Below are positions 55,971-63,990 of a stretch of DNA of 64,000 nucleotides, piece after piece. The stretch covers positions 62,001-126,000 of the forward strand of contig JAFTFL010000017.1 of assembly GCA_017449525.1 (NCBI GenBank), given 5' to 3'. Each line of letters opens with the position of its first letter. Within the stretch, counting starts at the first letter, position 1. This DNA comes from Bacteroidales bacterium (GTDB lineage Bacteria; Bacteroidota; Bacteroidia; Bacteroidales; P3). The notes beneath the pieces are model-generated. The model was not told where the DNA came from and ran no database searches. It worked only from the letters and a program-made list of their open reading frames with translations. The translations under genes and the position numbers were made by a program.

Positions 55971-57800
55971 GTGATGAAAAGAACATTTTTTGTCCTGACG
56001 CTGCTGTCCATCCTCCTTACAGGTTGCAATGGCTTGTCCAAGATGAAGTCGAAAAGTAGCAAAGTGCGTTACCAAGCCACCCCTAATCCTGTGGAGACAA
56101 GAGACGACAAGGTAGTGGTAAAATTCGTGGGATCCATACCCGAGAAATACTTCGCTAAGAACACCGCTGTCTTTATCCAACCCATCTTCACCTGGGAGGG
56201 GGGCGACATTGCACTCAACCCTCTTACCCTAAAAGGCGAGAACGTCAACGGCGAAGGTATTGCGATAAACTACGAGAATGGCGGCCGCTTCACCTACACA
56301 GACGAACTGGACTTCAAGCCAGGCATGGAGACCGGACGCGTTACGCTGACGCCCATCGGATACAAGGCCTCAACAACCGACGACGAGGCAAAGTTCGCCG
56401 ACGAGGTCATTAAAAATGACAAGGGCAAGAAATTTGCAACGGTACTCATCTCGGACGGCGTGAACAACACCTCGGATTGGGTTGACATACGAGGCAACAT
56501 CTCAATATCACCCATCAACTACAACAAGACTCAAGGCGTCCTACAAACTGCGGACATATACTTCCCCAATGGGACATCAACCCTGGACTGGAACTTTGGA
56601 ATGAATCGTGTCTTTGACACCAAGGAGCAACTGGCCGACCTTAAGCGCATCATGCTCGAGGAGGGTTTACCCAAACAGATAAGCATCACAGGATGGGCAT
56701 CGCCCGAAGGAGAGGAATCGAACAATGTGGGTGTGTCGAAAAACCGTGCAGAAGTGGCCACGGCACAGATAAAGCGCGTGCTTGACGAAGTACTGACCAT
56801 CATGGCACAGCGTGCTAACGTGGCATCCTATGACATGGACTACTACAAGTACAACCTGCAGAAACAAATCATCATCACCACGCGTGCCGCTGGTGAAGAC
56901 TGGGTTCACTTCGTCATCATGGTAGAGGAGTCTGACCTACAGGACAAGCACGCCATCGTCAACATCGTTGAGACGCAGCAGAACCTCATTAAGCGTGAGC
57001 AGATGATAAAGAACTTGGCCGAGACCTACTCCCTTATCAACAACAAGATATTCCCAAGTCTGCGACGTGCCCAGATCGCCCTCTATTACTCCGAAGCTCG
57101 GAAGACGGACCCCGAATTGGCAAAGCAAGCAAGCCTTAACCCGTCCAAGTTAACCTTCGATGAACTGATGTATGCGGCCTACATCAATTATAATTATGAG
57201 ACAAAGTTGAAGTACTACAAGTGGGCTACCGAGAACCATAGCCAAGAATGGGCAGCATGGAACAATGCAGGCGCCGTATCGTTCTACCTGGGCGACTATG
57301 CGGAAGCCGAGCGTTACCTCAACGTGGCACGCGAGATTAACCCTCACAACCCCGACATACTGAACAACACAGGTCTGCTCTGTCTTGCGAAGAAAGACTA
57401 CAACTTGGCCAAGTATTACTTTGAAGAAGCCATGCGACAGGGGAGCACCGACGCTGAGACCAACCTGCCTATCCTCAACCTCAAGAAGGGCAACTACAAA
57501 GAGGCCGAGAAGCAGTTGAAGCAGCACACATGCAGCTATAACCTGGCGTTTGCACAGCTGATGGACGGCGAGACGAGCAACAGCATTCGCACACTCGATT
57601 GCTGCCTCGACCAGAGTGCCAACGTGAACTACCTACGCGCCGTGGCCTATGCACGCTTGGGCAACAAGAGCGATTGCCTGAAGAACTTGAAGGTCGCCTG
57701 CGATGAAAACTATGACCTAAAGGAGCGCGCAGCCGTCGATACCGAGTTCCGTGCATACTGGGACGAGGACGCTTTCAAGCAAATCGTCAAACTGTACTAA
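55971..57800 (+). CDS. OmpA-like and TPR lipoprotein
   Basis: A 609-residue predicted lipoprotein (signal ending LLSILLTGC, cysteine at residue 19). Residues about 35-190 form a beta-rich domain (AVFIQPIFTWEGGDIAL) I cannot name. Residues about 200-300 resemble an OmpA-type peptidoglycan-binding fold (ADIYFPNGTSTLDWN, then ISITGWASPEGEESNNVGVSKNRA), interrupted by an insertion. The C-terminal half holds TPR repeats (AAWNNAGAVSFYLGDYAEAE, NPDILNNTGLLCLAKKDYN) near residues 420-500. The arrangement suggests an outer-membrane lipoprotein that tethers to peptidoglycan and scaffolds a complex. It has its own promoter and a strong terminator, so it is a single-gene unit. Confidence 0.82.
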   Translation: MMKRTFFVLTLLSILLTGCNGLSKMKSKSSKVRYQATPNPVETRDDKVVVKFVGSIPEKYFAKNTAVFIQPIFTWEGGDIALNPLTLKGENVNGEGIAINYENGGRFTYTDELDFKPGMETGRVTLTPIGYKASTTDDEAKFADEVIKNDKGKKFATVLISDGVNNTSDWVDIRGNISISPINYNKTQGVLQTADIYFPNGTSTLDWNFGMNRVFDTKEQLADLKRIMLEEGLPKQISITGWASPEGEESNNVGVSKNRAEVATAQIKRVLDEVLTIMAQRANVASYDMDYYKYNLQKQIIITTRAAGEDWVHFVIMVEESDLQDKHAIVNIVETQQNLIKREQMIKNLAETYSLINNKIFPSLRRAQIALYYSEARKTDPELAKQASLNPSKLTFDELMYAAYINYNYETKLKYYKWATENHSQEWAAWNNAGAVSFYLGDYAEAERYLNVAREINPHNPDILNNTGLLCLAKKDYNLAKYYFEEAMRQGSTDAETNLPILNLKKGNYKEAEKQLKQHTCSYNLAFAQLMDGETSNSIRTLDCCLDQSANVNYLRAVAYARLGNKSDCLKNLKVACDENYDLKERAAVDTEFRAYWDEDAFKQIVKLY

Positions 57801-57817
57801 CCCTCGAAGCGCACTAC

Positions 57818-57849
57818 AGCCCATGATGCTCACCCCGTCATGGGCTTTT
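57818..57849 (+). terminator. Terminator after the OmpA/TPR gene
   Basis: A perfect 9-bp stem (AGCCCATGA / TCATGGGCT) with an 11-base loop is followed by TTTTA, 18 bases after the stop codon. Confidence 0.85.
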
Positions 57850-57854
57850 ATAAT

Positions 57855-57992
57855 GCGCGCCCATCAATACTCCACTGTGCGCCTCACAAGAATATAATGT
57901 GCTTTCCTCGACACAACCCCGCACGTTCCTCAATACTATAATGTACTCTCCACAATGAATGTGCCGTACATTCCACGATGATTATAATGCAC
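57855..57992. repeat. Periodic palindrome array E (YGYRCR type, 22 bp), upstream of pssA
   Basis: Four-base GYRC cores start at 57855 (GCGC), 57877 and 57899 (GTGC), 57921 (GCAC), 57943 and 57965 (GTAC) and 57989 (GCAC). Five consecutive steps are exactly 22 and the last is 24. Several cores are preceded by ATAAT. The unit TATAATGYACTCTCCACAAT occurs at 57937 and 57983, the second copy running into the pssA start codon. Confidence 0.75.
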
Positions 57993-58000
57993 TCTCCACA

Positions 58001-58741
58001 ATGATTAAACGTAATATACCCAACCTCATCACCCTCGGCAACCTGTTCTGTGGCGTTATGGCTGTGCGCATGGTCATGCCGGGGCGATGGGCAGAAGCCA
58101 TCGGCTTCATCTGCTTAGGCATAGTGCTTGACTTCTTCGACGGTTTGGCAGCACGCCTGCTGCAGGTGCCTTCCACCATCGGCAAAGAGCTGGATTCGCT
58201 GGCCGACACTGTTACATCGGGAGTTGCCCCGGGCTTCCTCCTCTTCATGATACTATGGGAGCACAGCACCATCACCTTCTTTAAGTACATTGCTTTCCTT
58301 ATCCCCGTCTTCGCTGCCTATAGGCTGGCCAAATTCAACGTGGACGAGCGACAGCATAACGGCCTGTTCCGTGGACTGCCCACCCCTGCAAATGCCCTGT
58401 TTTGGGTGGGCATCAGCCTATGGAGCGAAGAGTGCGAGCTGCCGTGGGCGTGGTACGGCCTTGCAGGTGTCGACCCAGGCTTTTGGACTCAAATCTTTTG
58501 CGATGCAGGCTATGTGTGCCTCGCCATCATTTCACTTCTTCTGAACATTCTTATGGTCAGCAACCTGCCCATGTTCTCCCTGAAAGTACACTCCCTCGCA
58601 TGGGTCGACAACAAGTTGCAATACCTGTTCGCTGCAGGATGCCTCCTCCTGGTGTTGCTGTTCGGCATAGCTGCCGTTCCGATGCTCATCGTTTGGTACA
58701 TCATCCTCTCCGCCTGCACTGCCCGAAACTATGCCCACTAA
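58001..58741 (+). CDS. pssA: CDP-diacylglycerol-serine O-phosphatidyltransferase
   Basis: A 246-residue inner-membrane enzyme that makes phosphatidylserine, precursor of phosphatidylethanolamine. The CDP-alcohol phosphatidyltransferase motif is complete: DG-x2-AR-x8-G-x3-D-x3-D in DFFDGLAARLLQ...GKELDSLAD (residues about 45-70). About seven hydrophobic segments follow. The start at 58001 (MIKRNIPNLITLGNLFCG) matches relatives; the frame is open 14 codons further up into array E. No Bacteroidetes promoter box was seen, but array E lies directly upstream. The stop overlaps queA by 11 bases. Confidence 0.93.
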   Translation: MIKRNIPNLITLGNLFCGVMAVRMVMPGRWAEAIGFICLGIVLDFFDGLAARLLQVPSTIGKELDSLADTVTSGVAPGFLLFMILWEHSTITFFKYIAFLIPVFAAYRLAKFNVDERQHNGLFRGLPTPANALFWVGISLWSEECELPWAWYGLAGVDPGFWTQIFCDAGYVCLAIISLLLNILMVSNLPMFSLKVHSLAWVDNKLQYLFAAGCLLLVLLFGIAAVPMLIVWYIILSACTARNYAH

Positions 58742-59954
58742 CACTCCGGCACCGGCTCACATAGCCATCGCCGATTACGACTACGACCTACCCAACGACC
58801 GTATAGCCAAGTACCCTCTCGAGCAGCGCGACCAGTCGCGTCTGCTGCTGTATCGTGGGGGACAGCTTGAGGAGCACCGCTTTGCGCAGTTGCCTTCGCT
58901 ACTGCCCGCCGATGCTCTTCTGGTCTTCAACAATACCAAAGTCATTCACGCCCGACTGCATTTCCGCAAGGCTGGCGGCGCCACCATCGAGGTGTTCTGC
59001 CTCGAGCCGTGGCGCAGCCCCGTGGCTCAAGCTTTTGAGCAGCGGGGGCACTGCACGTGGCTCTGCCTCATTGGCAACAACAAGAAGTGGAAATCGGGTC
59101 CACTCTCCCTCGAGGTCGACATGGGAGAAGCCACCACTACGCTGCAAGCCACCCGACGCGAAGCCGTGGGCGACTCCTGGGTGGTGGACTTCGACTGGAC
59201 GGGCAATTTCGACTTCGCGTCGGTCATAGAGCGTGCTGGGGTCATACCGCTCCCCCCCTACCTCCACCGGCAAGCCGAGCAGTCCGATGCCGACCGCTAC
59301 CAGACCGTCTATGCCCAACATGACGGCTCGGTGGCAGCCCCCACTGCAGGCCTTCACTTCACACCCGAACTGCTTGACCAGTTAGGTCAAACGGGCATCC
59401 CCACGGCGTACGTCACCCTACACGTCGGTGCTGGTACATTCAAACCCGTCAGCAGTACCACCATTGGCCAACACACCATGCATGCCGAGCCCGTCAGCAT
59501 CAGTCTCGACGAGTTGCGCCACATCACTTCCATGCGCGCTTCCCGACGGCTCATTGCCGTGGGCACCACTTCGGTACGCACCCTCGAGTCCATCTACTGG
59601 TTCGGAGTTCAACTGAAGAACGACCCCTCCCTGCAGGCTATGAGCATCGGACAGTGGGACCCCTACACGCTGTCCTCCAGCCTCTCCCCCATCGATGCCC
59701 TACAAGAGGTCATCGCCTGGATGGAACGACGGGGCGACACACTCCTGCACGGCGTAACCCGCCTGCTCATTGCCCCTGGCTACACCTACCGCGTGGTGCA
59801 GGGTCTCATCACCAACTTCCACCAGCCCAAAAGCACTTTGCTACTCCTCGTCTCGGCCTTGATAGGCGACGACTGGCGTCGTTGCTACCGCTATGCTTTG
59901 GACAACGGGTTCCGCTTCCTAAGCTATGGCGACAGCTGCCTCTTCCTCCCCTAA
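58731..59954 (+). CDS. queA: tRNA S-adenosylmethionine ribosyltransferase-isomerase
   Basis: A 407-residue QueA that transfers and rearranges the ribose of S-adenosylmethionine onto preQ1 in the anticodon of tRNA, giving epoxyqueuosine. Motifs are DYDYDLPNDRIAKYPLEQRDQSRLL at residue 13, LLVFNNTKVIHARL near residue 62, and DGSVAAPTAGLHFTPEL near residue 200. The end (NGFRFLSYGDSCLFLP) is the normal C-terminus. It overlaps pssA and lies four bases before the comF start, so pssA, queA and comF form one operon. Confidence 0.96.
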   Translation: MPTNTPAPAHIAIADYDYDLPNDRIAKYPLEQRDQSRLLLYRGGQLEEHRFAQLPSLLPADALLVFNNTKVIHARLHFRKAGGATIEVFCLEPWRSPVAQAFEQRGHCTWLCLIGNNKKWKSGPLSLEVDMGEATTTLQATRREAVGDSWVVDFDWTGNFDFASVIERAGVIPLPPYLHRQAEQSDADRYQTVYAQHDGSVAAPTAGLHFTPELLDQLGQTGIPTAYVTLHVGAGTFKPVSSTTIGQHTMHAEPVSISLDELRHITSMRASRRLIAVGTTSVRTLESIYWFGVQLKNDPSLQAMSIGQWDPYTLSSSLSPIDALQEVIAWMERRGDTLLHGVTRLLIAPGYTYRVVQGLITNFHQPKSTLLLLVSALIGDDWRRCYRYALDNGFRFLSYGDSCLFLP

Positions 59955-59958
59955 GTCC

Positions 59959-60654
59959 ATGCGGCAGGCCTTCAAAGACCTCCTCGGTCTCGTCTACACA
60001 CCTACCTGCGCCCACTGCGGTGCCCCACTCGTAGGCGAACAGACTGGCCTATGTGTGGCCTGCCAACTCGACCTGCCCACCACAGGCTTTGCACCCCTCG
60101 TCTCCAATCCTGCCGAGCTGCGACTGGCGGGGCGCATCCCCTTTGTGGCTGGCTCCTCATTTCTACACTTCAGTCAAGACAACCCCACGCAGCACCTCGT
60201 GCACCACATTAAATATAGGGGACATCGCCAGCTGGCCGTCAGCCTGGGTCGCCTCATGGGACACGACCTGGCATGTTCGCACCGCTTCGACGATGTCGAC
60301 CTCCTGCTGCCTGTGCCCCTACATCGCTGGAAACTGCTCCAACGGCGCTACAACCAAAGCCTCCTGCTCTGCAACGGCATAGCCGAAGTGCTCGGGCTGC
60401 CCATCAACCACCGAACCCTCGTGCGCACCCGTTTCTCCCTAAGCCAAACCCATTTATCACGCATCGAGCGGATAGCCAACATGCAGGGCATCTTTGCCGT
60501 GCGTCGTCCCGAAGAGCTGTCGGGGAAGCACGTGCTTGTGGTCGACGACGTGCTGACCACGGGTGCCACTCTCGAAGCTTGCTGCCTCGCCTTGCAAGAG
60601 GTGGCCGACATCCGCATCAGCTTTGCCACACTGGCCTTAGCTGGTTATCTGTAG
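59959..60654 (+). CDS. ComF family phosphoribosyltransferase-like protein
   Basis: A 231-residue ComF protein. The N-terminus has a zinc-finger-like pair (TPTCAHCGAPL and LCVACQ). The C-terminal half is a type I phosphoribosyltransferase fold with the PRPP loop HVLVVDDVLTTGATLEACC near residue 195. ComF acts in DNA uptake and recombination in naturally competent bacteria, but the family is widespread and its reaction is not firmly known. Two starts are possible; ATG at 59959, four bases after the queA stop, was preferred over ATG at 59926 inside queA. Confidence 0.88.
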   Translation: MRQAFKDLLGLVYTPTCAHCGAPLVGEQTGLCVACQLDLPTTGFAPLVSNPAELRLAGRIPFVAGSSFLHFSQDNPTQHLVHHIKYRGHRQLAVSLGRLMGHDLACSHRFDDVDLLLPVPLHRWKLLQRRYNQSLLLCNGIAEVLGLPINHRTLVRTRFSLSQTHLSRIERIANMQGIFAVRRPEELSGKHVLVVDDVLTTGATLEACCLALQEVADIRISFATLALAGYL

Positions 60655-60799
60655 CCTTCCCCCCTCTACATCAGCGCCGCCACCTGTCGAAAAAGTACCC
60701 CACTACCTCATGGTCGGAGTGAGCCACTGCTTCGGTGCATCTGCCAAAAGCGAGCAGGAGTGATCGTTACCGACCGCAGCATCACCACTCCCTCATGCT
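60655..60799. other. Intergenic stretch before array F, nothing recognised
   Basis: No coding frame, promoter box or clear hairpin was recognised between the comF stop and the first core of array F. Confidence 0.45.
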
Positions 60800-60916
60800 G
60801 TACGACGTGAGGCTTCAGATGCCGTACGGCATGGAGCCCTACGCCGTACGACATGAGGCCACTTCCCGTACGGCAGAAGCCCTTGTCCCGTACAGCATCG
60901 GGAGCGCCACCCGTAC
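60800..60916. repeat. Periodic palindrome array F (CGTACG type, 22 bp), upstream of pyrH
   Basis: GTAC cores start at 60800, 60824, 60846, 60868, 60890 and 60913 (steps 24, 22, 22, 22, 23). All six are GTAC, most within CCGTACGRC. A looser secondary motif of the form GAGGC or GAGCCC recurs near the middle of several units, for example GAGGCC at 60855-60860, also seen in array C at 29992-29997. The remainder of the spacer is variable. Confidence 0.8.
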
Positions 60917-61059
60917 GACACCCTGAGCCCCGTCGAAGCAGAAAGCCTCAATGCCACTTTTTTTTGCTATATTCGCCTCTGCAAAAGTGGCCTCAGCAGA
61001 CGACGCCACACGCATAGTAACAGCTGAATTTCAGCCAACTTGCCTTTCAAGAAAAGAAC

Positions 61060-61767
61060 ATGAAGTACAACAGAATTCTATTAAAACTGAGTGGAGAATC
61101 GCTCATGGGCACCCAGAGCTACGGCATCGCCCCTGCCATGCTGGAGCAGTATGCCACTGACATCAAAGCCGTGGTCGACCTCGGCGTAGAGGTGGCCATC
61201 GTAATCGGTGGAGGCAACATCTACCGAGGATTGAGCGGTGCCGCGCAGGGCATGGACCGCGTGCAAGGAGACTATATGGGCATGCTCGCCACGCTCATCA
61301 ACAGCATGGCCTTGCAGTCGGCTCTCGAACAACAAGGACTTCGAACCGAACTGCTTGGAGGCCTCACCGTGGAGCCCATCTGCCGTGCCATGAGCCGTCG
61401 TCGTGCCATCGAGGCACTGCAGCAGAAGCGCGTCGTCATCATTGGAGGCGGCAGCGGCAACCCCTTCTTCACCACCGACACCGCCTCGGCACTGCGCGCA
61501 GTGGAGATAGAGGCCGACGCCATCCTCAAAGGCACACGCGTAGACGGCATCTACACCGCCGACCCCGAGAAGGACCCGACGGCCACCAAGTTCTCCGCCC
61601 TGACCTACAGCGAAGCCCTCAGCAGGAAACTGAAGGTTATGGACCTCACCGCTTTCGCCCTGTGCCAAGAGAACAAGCTGCCCATCTATGTGTTCGACAT
61701 GAACCAGACGGGCAACCTGCGCCGCGTTGTCGAAGGCGAACCCATCGGCACCGTGGTGGCCGACTGA
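61060..61767 (+). CDS. pyrH: UMP kinase
   Basis: A 235-residue bacterial UMP kinase of the amino-acid kinase fold; it phosphorylates UMP to UDP for pyrimidine nucleotide supply. Motifs: ILLKLSGESLMG at residue 5 (phosphate loop), VAIVIGGGNIYRG near residue 46, RAIEALQQKRVVIIGGGSGNPFFTTD near residue 110 and ADAILKGTRVDGIYTADPEKDP near residue 150 (UMP/ATP contacts). It is followed after 52 bases by frr, the common bacterial order. Upstream is array F, and a TATATTCG stretch near 60970 is one base off the -7 consensus. Confidence 0.97.
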   Translation: MKYNRILLKLSGESLMGTQSYGIAPAMLEQYATDIKAVVDLGVEVAIVIGGGNIYRGLSGAAQGMDRVQGDYMGMLATLINSMALQSALEQQGLRTELLGGLTVEPICRAMSRRRAIEALQQKRVVIIGGGSGNPFFTTDTASALRAVEIEADAILKGTRVDGIYTADPEKDPTATKFSALTYSEALSRKLKVMDLTAFALCQENKLPIYVFDMNQTGNLRRVVEGEPIGTVVAD

Positions 61768-61819
61768 GGCACCGCCGCACACCATCTCATTCGAACAACA
61801 AAACGACCTAATACACATC

Positions 61820-62383
61820 ATGAACGAGTTATCAAAAGCCTGCCTTGACGAAGCGAAAAAAGGCATGCAGTCTGCAGTCAATTTCCTCAACAAGGAATTA
61901 GAAAAAATCCGTGCCGGTAAGGCCAACCCCGCAATGCTTGCTGGGGTCAAGGTGGACTACTACGGCACCCCTACCGAGATAAGCCAGGTGGCCAACATTT
62001 CGACACCCGATGCCCGCAGCATCGTCATCCAACCCTGGGAGCGTACCATCGTGGGAGCCATCAACAAGGCCATCCTCGATGCCAACCTGGGCTTCACTCC
62101 CCGCAACGAGGGCGACACCCTGCGCATCATCATACCGCCGCTGACCGAGGAACGCCGCAAAGAACTCTCCAAAGCCGCTAAGGCCGAGGTGGAGAACGGC
62201 AAGGTGAACGTGCGCAACACCCGTCGCAACGTGATGGACAAGGTGAAGAAGTTGAAGGACAAAGCCGTGCCAGAAGACGAGGTGAAGCAGGTGGAGAAAG
62301 AGCTGCAAGACATCACCGACAAGTACATCGGCGAGTGCGACTCCATCTTCGCAGCCAAGGAGAAAGAGATTATGACCGTATGA
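61820..62383 (+). CDS. frr: Ribosome recycling factor
   Basis: A 187-residue RRF that, with EF-G, splits post-termination ribosomes. The start at 61820 (MNELSKACLDEAKKGMQSAV) gives the family length. The conserved segments are IRAGKANPAMLAGVKVDYYGTPTEI near residue 30, ARSIVIQPWERTIVGAINKAI near residue 70, and IIIPPLTEERRKELSKAAK near residue 105. The stop overlaps the birA start by four bases. Confidence 0.97.
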   Translation: MNELSKACLDEAKKGMQSAVNFLNKELEKIRAGKANPAMLAGVKVDYYGTPTEISQVANISTPDARSIVIQPWERTIVGAINKAILDANLGFTPRNEGDTLRIIIPPLTEERRKELSKAAKAEVENGKVNVRNTRRNVMDKVKKLKDKAVPEDEVKQVEKELQDITDKYIGECDSIFAAKEKEIMTV

Positions 62384-63147
62384 GCGAGTCGGGCATAGCG
62401 CACATTCTGCGCTTCGACAGCCTACCCTCGACCAACCAATACTGCGAAAGCCTCGACCCCAGTAGCGTCGAGGCTTTCACCGTTGTGTGGGCACTGTCGC
62501 AGCCAGCAGGCATCGGCCAACAGGGCAATCGCTGGGAGAGCGAACCTGGGCAGAACTTGACATTCAGCCTTCTGCTCAAGCCCACCGAACTGGCCGCCGA
62601 CCAGCAGTTCACCATCACGCAGCTGCTCTCCGTGGGCATCACCGACTGGCTGCTCGCCCTGCTGCCCCACACGCTGCACGACGATGTCCACATCAAATGG
62701 CCCAACGACATCTACGTCGGACACCGCAAGTTGGGCGGCATACTGGTCAGCAATCGACTGCATGGGCATCGGCTGCAGAGCAGCATCTGCGGCATCGGCC
62801 TTAACATCAACCAAACCCACTTCCCACAGTGGGTGCCCAACCCCACCTCGGTAGCCCTGCTGACGGGACAGACCATGCCGTTGGAAAGCACACTGCACGA
62901 CGTGGTGGGCTGCATAGCCCGCCGCTACGAGGCGTTGCGCAGCGGCGATGCCAACCAGCTACTTACCACCTACCTTGACAGGCTATTGAACTATTGCCAG
63001 CTCGCCAACTACCTCTACCGCAACACGCCCCTGCGTGCCACTATCGTAGGTACCACGCCGCTCGGCTTGTTGCGCCTCGTTGATGAGGATGACCGGCTGA
63101 TTGCCGCCGACCTGAAGGAATTGCAATACCTATTCCCTTCGGAGTAG
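62380..63147 (+). CDS. birA: Biotin-protein ligase without DNA-binding domain
   Basis: A 255-residue class I biotin ligase that activates biotin with ATP and attaches it to a lysine of biotin carrier proteins. The start at 62380 (MSESGIAHILRFDSLPSTN) is typical for a ligase without the repressor domain. The catalytic lysine is in HRKLGGILVSN, and the KWPNDIY motif is intact. The usual biotinyl-AMP loop GRG-x-RG is here AGIGQQGNRW: both arginines normally conserved in the loop are replaced by Ile and Gln. The gene seems otherwise complete. It is coupled to frr by a four-base overlap. Confidence 0.9.
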   Translation: MSESGIAHILRFDSLPSTNQYCESLDPSSVEAFTVVWALSQPAGIGQQGNRWESEPGQNLTFSLLLKPTELAADQQFTITQLLSVGITDWLLALLPHTLHDDVHIKWPNDIYVGHRKLGGILVSNRLHGHRLQSSICGIGLNINQTHFPQWVPNPTSVALLTGQTMPLESTLHDVVGCIARRYEALRSGDANQLLTTYLDRLLNYCQLANYLYRNTPLRATIVGTTPLGLLRLVDEDDRLIAADLKELQYLFPSE

Positions 63148-63249
63148 CACCCCTCTCCTATTCGGAACATCTGCCCGTTTTCCGCGGGACATGCACCCAT
63201 TTACCTCGGTATAAATGCCGACTGCTGAAGGGGGCAGCACCTCGCGCTG

Positions 63250-63990
63250 CTATTTGATGCCCCACTTGCGGAGGTTCAGCGTGCGCTCGACCGCCCGCTC
63301 TATCGCGTCGGGCAAGTAGGAATACACATCGACTTTTGTGCGAGCCTCCACTTGGTCAACCGTGTAGGCCACCTCGCGAACCGTACGCGCAGTGCCGTCG
63401 TTCGGACAGAGAAACGCTACAGCATGATAACCAGAGGCATCCTTAATCAGAAGTGCTTTGAAAAAAGAGTCGGGCACTGGCAGGCGGTGCGGCCCAATAC
63501 ATCCGTTGGTCGTGTCGACAAAGAGGGGGCCACACACCACGTGCACCGAGTCGTAGCGCGTGGCGAGGCGACGCACCAGGTTCTCAATTTGATGCCACAC
63601 CCCGTTGTTCAGCACCTCGTGCTGCGGACAGATGTTGGTGTAGTAGTCGCTCTCTTTCACCGCTTGCGCCGACCACTTCATGTCCTGTCGGCGCGCCATG
63701 TGGCCTCGCACCCAGCCACTCTTCCGATAGTCGGCCGGCTCGGCCTGTGGCACGTGCAGGTTGGGGTCGGGCATGAAGTTGCGCGGCACCTTCTGTGAAT
63801 TGTTGCTCTGCTGCACCTGCGCCGCCGTCAACGTGTACTCCACCCAGTCGGGCTGTCGGTGGCTCGGATTGTAACGGACGGTGAATCCAGTGTATTCAAC
63901 CATGACCGCGCTGCCCTGCCCCGTTTGGGCATGCACCCCTGCAAATGCGATCAGGCTCAGCAGCACCCCAAGTACGCTACGCTTCATCAT
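63250..63990 (-). CDS. Secreted DNA/RNA non-specific endonuclease
   Basis: A 246-residue NUC-family beta-beta-alpha-metal nuclease with a signal peptide (MMKRSVLGVLLSLIAFAGVHAQ), so it acts in the periplasm or outside the cell, perhaps in degrading extracellular DNA for nucleotides. The active-site segment is WVRGHMARRQDMKW near residue 94, with the general-base histidine; the Asp of the usual DRGH is Val. The metal-binding asparagine is in YTNICPQHEVLNNGVWHQIE near residue 117, followed by the conserved glutamate. It is convergent with birA. Confidence 0.9.
   Translation of the reverse strand: MMKRSVLGVLLSLIAFAGVHAQTGQGSAVMVEYTGFTVRYNPSHRQPDWVEYTLTAAQVQQSNNSQKVPRNFMPDPNLHVPQAEPADYRKSGWVRGHMARRQDMKWSAQAVKESDYYTNICPQHEVLNNGVWHQIENLVRRLATRYDSVHVVCGPLFVDTTNGCIGPHRLPVPDSFFKALLIKDASGYHAVAFLCPNDGTARTVREVAYTVDQVEARTKVDVYSYLPDAIERAVERTLNLRKWGIK

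Noticed and set aside
60735-60926. 63-codon plus-strand frame across array F
   Set aside because: It spans non-coding palindromic units with no promoter or conserved domain and ends within the array.
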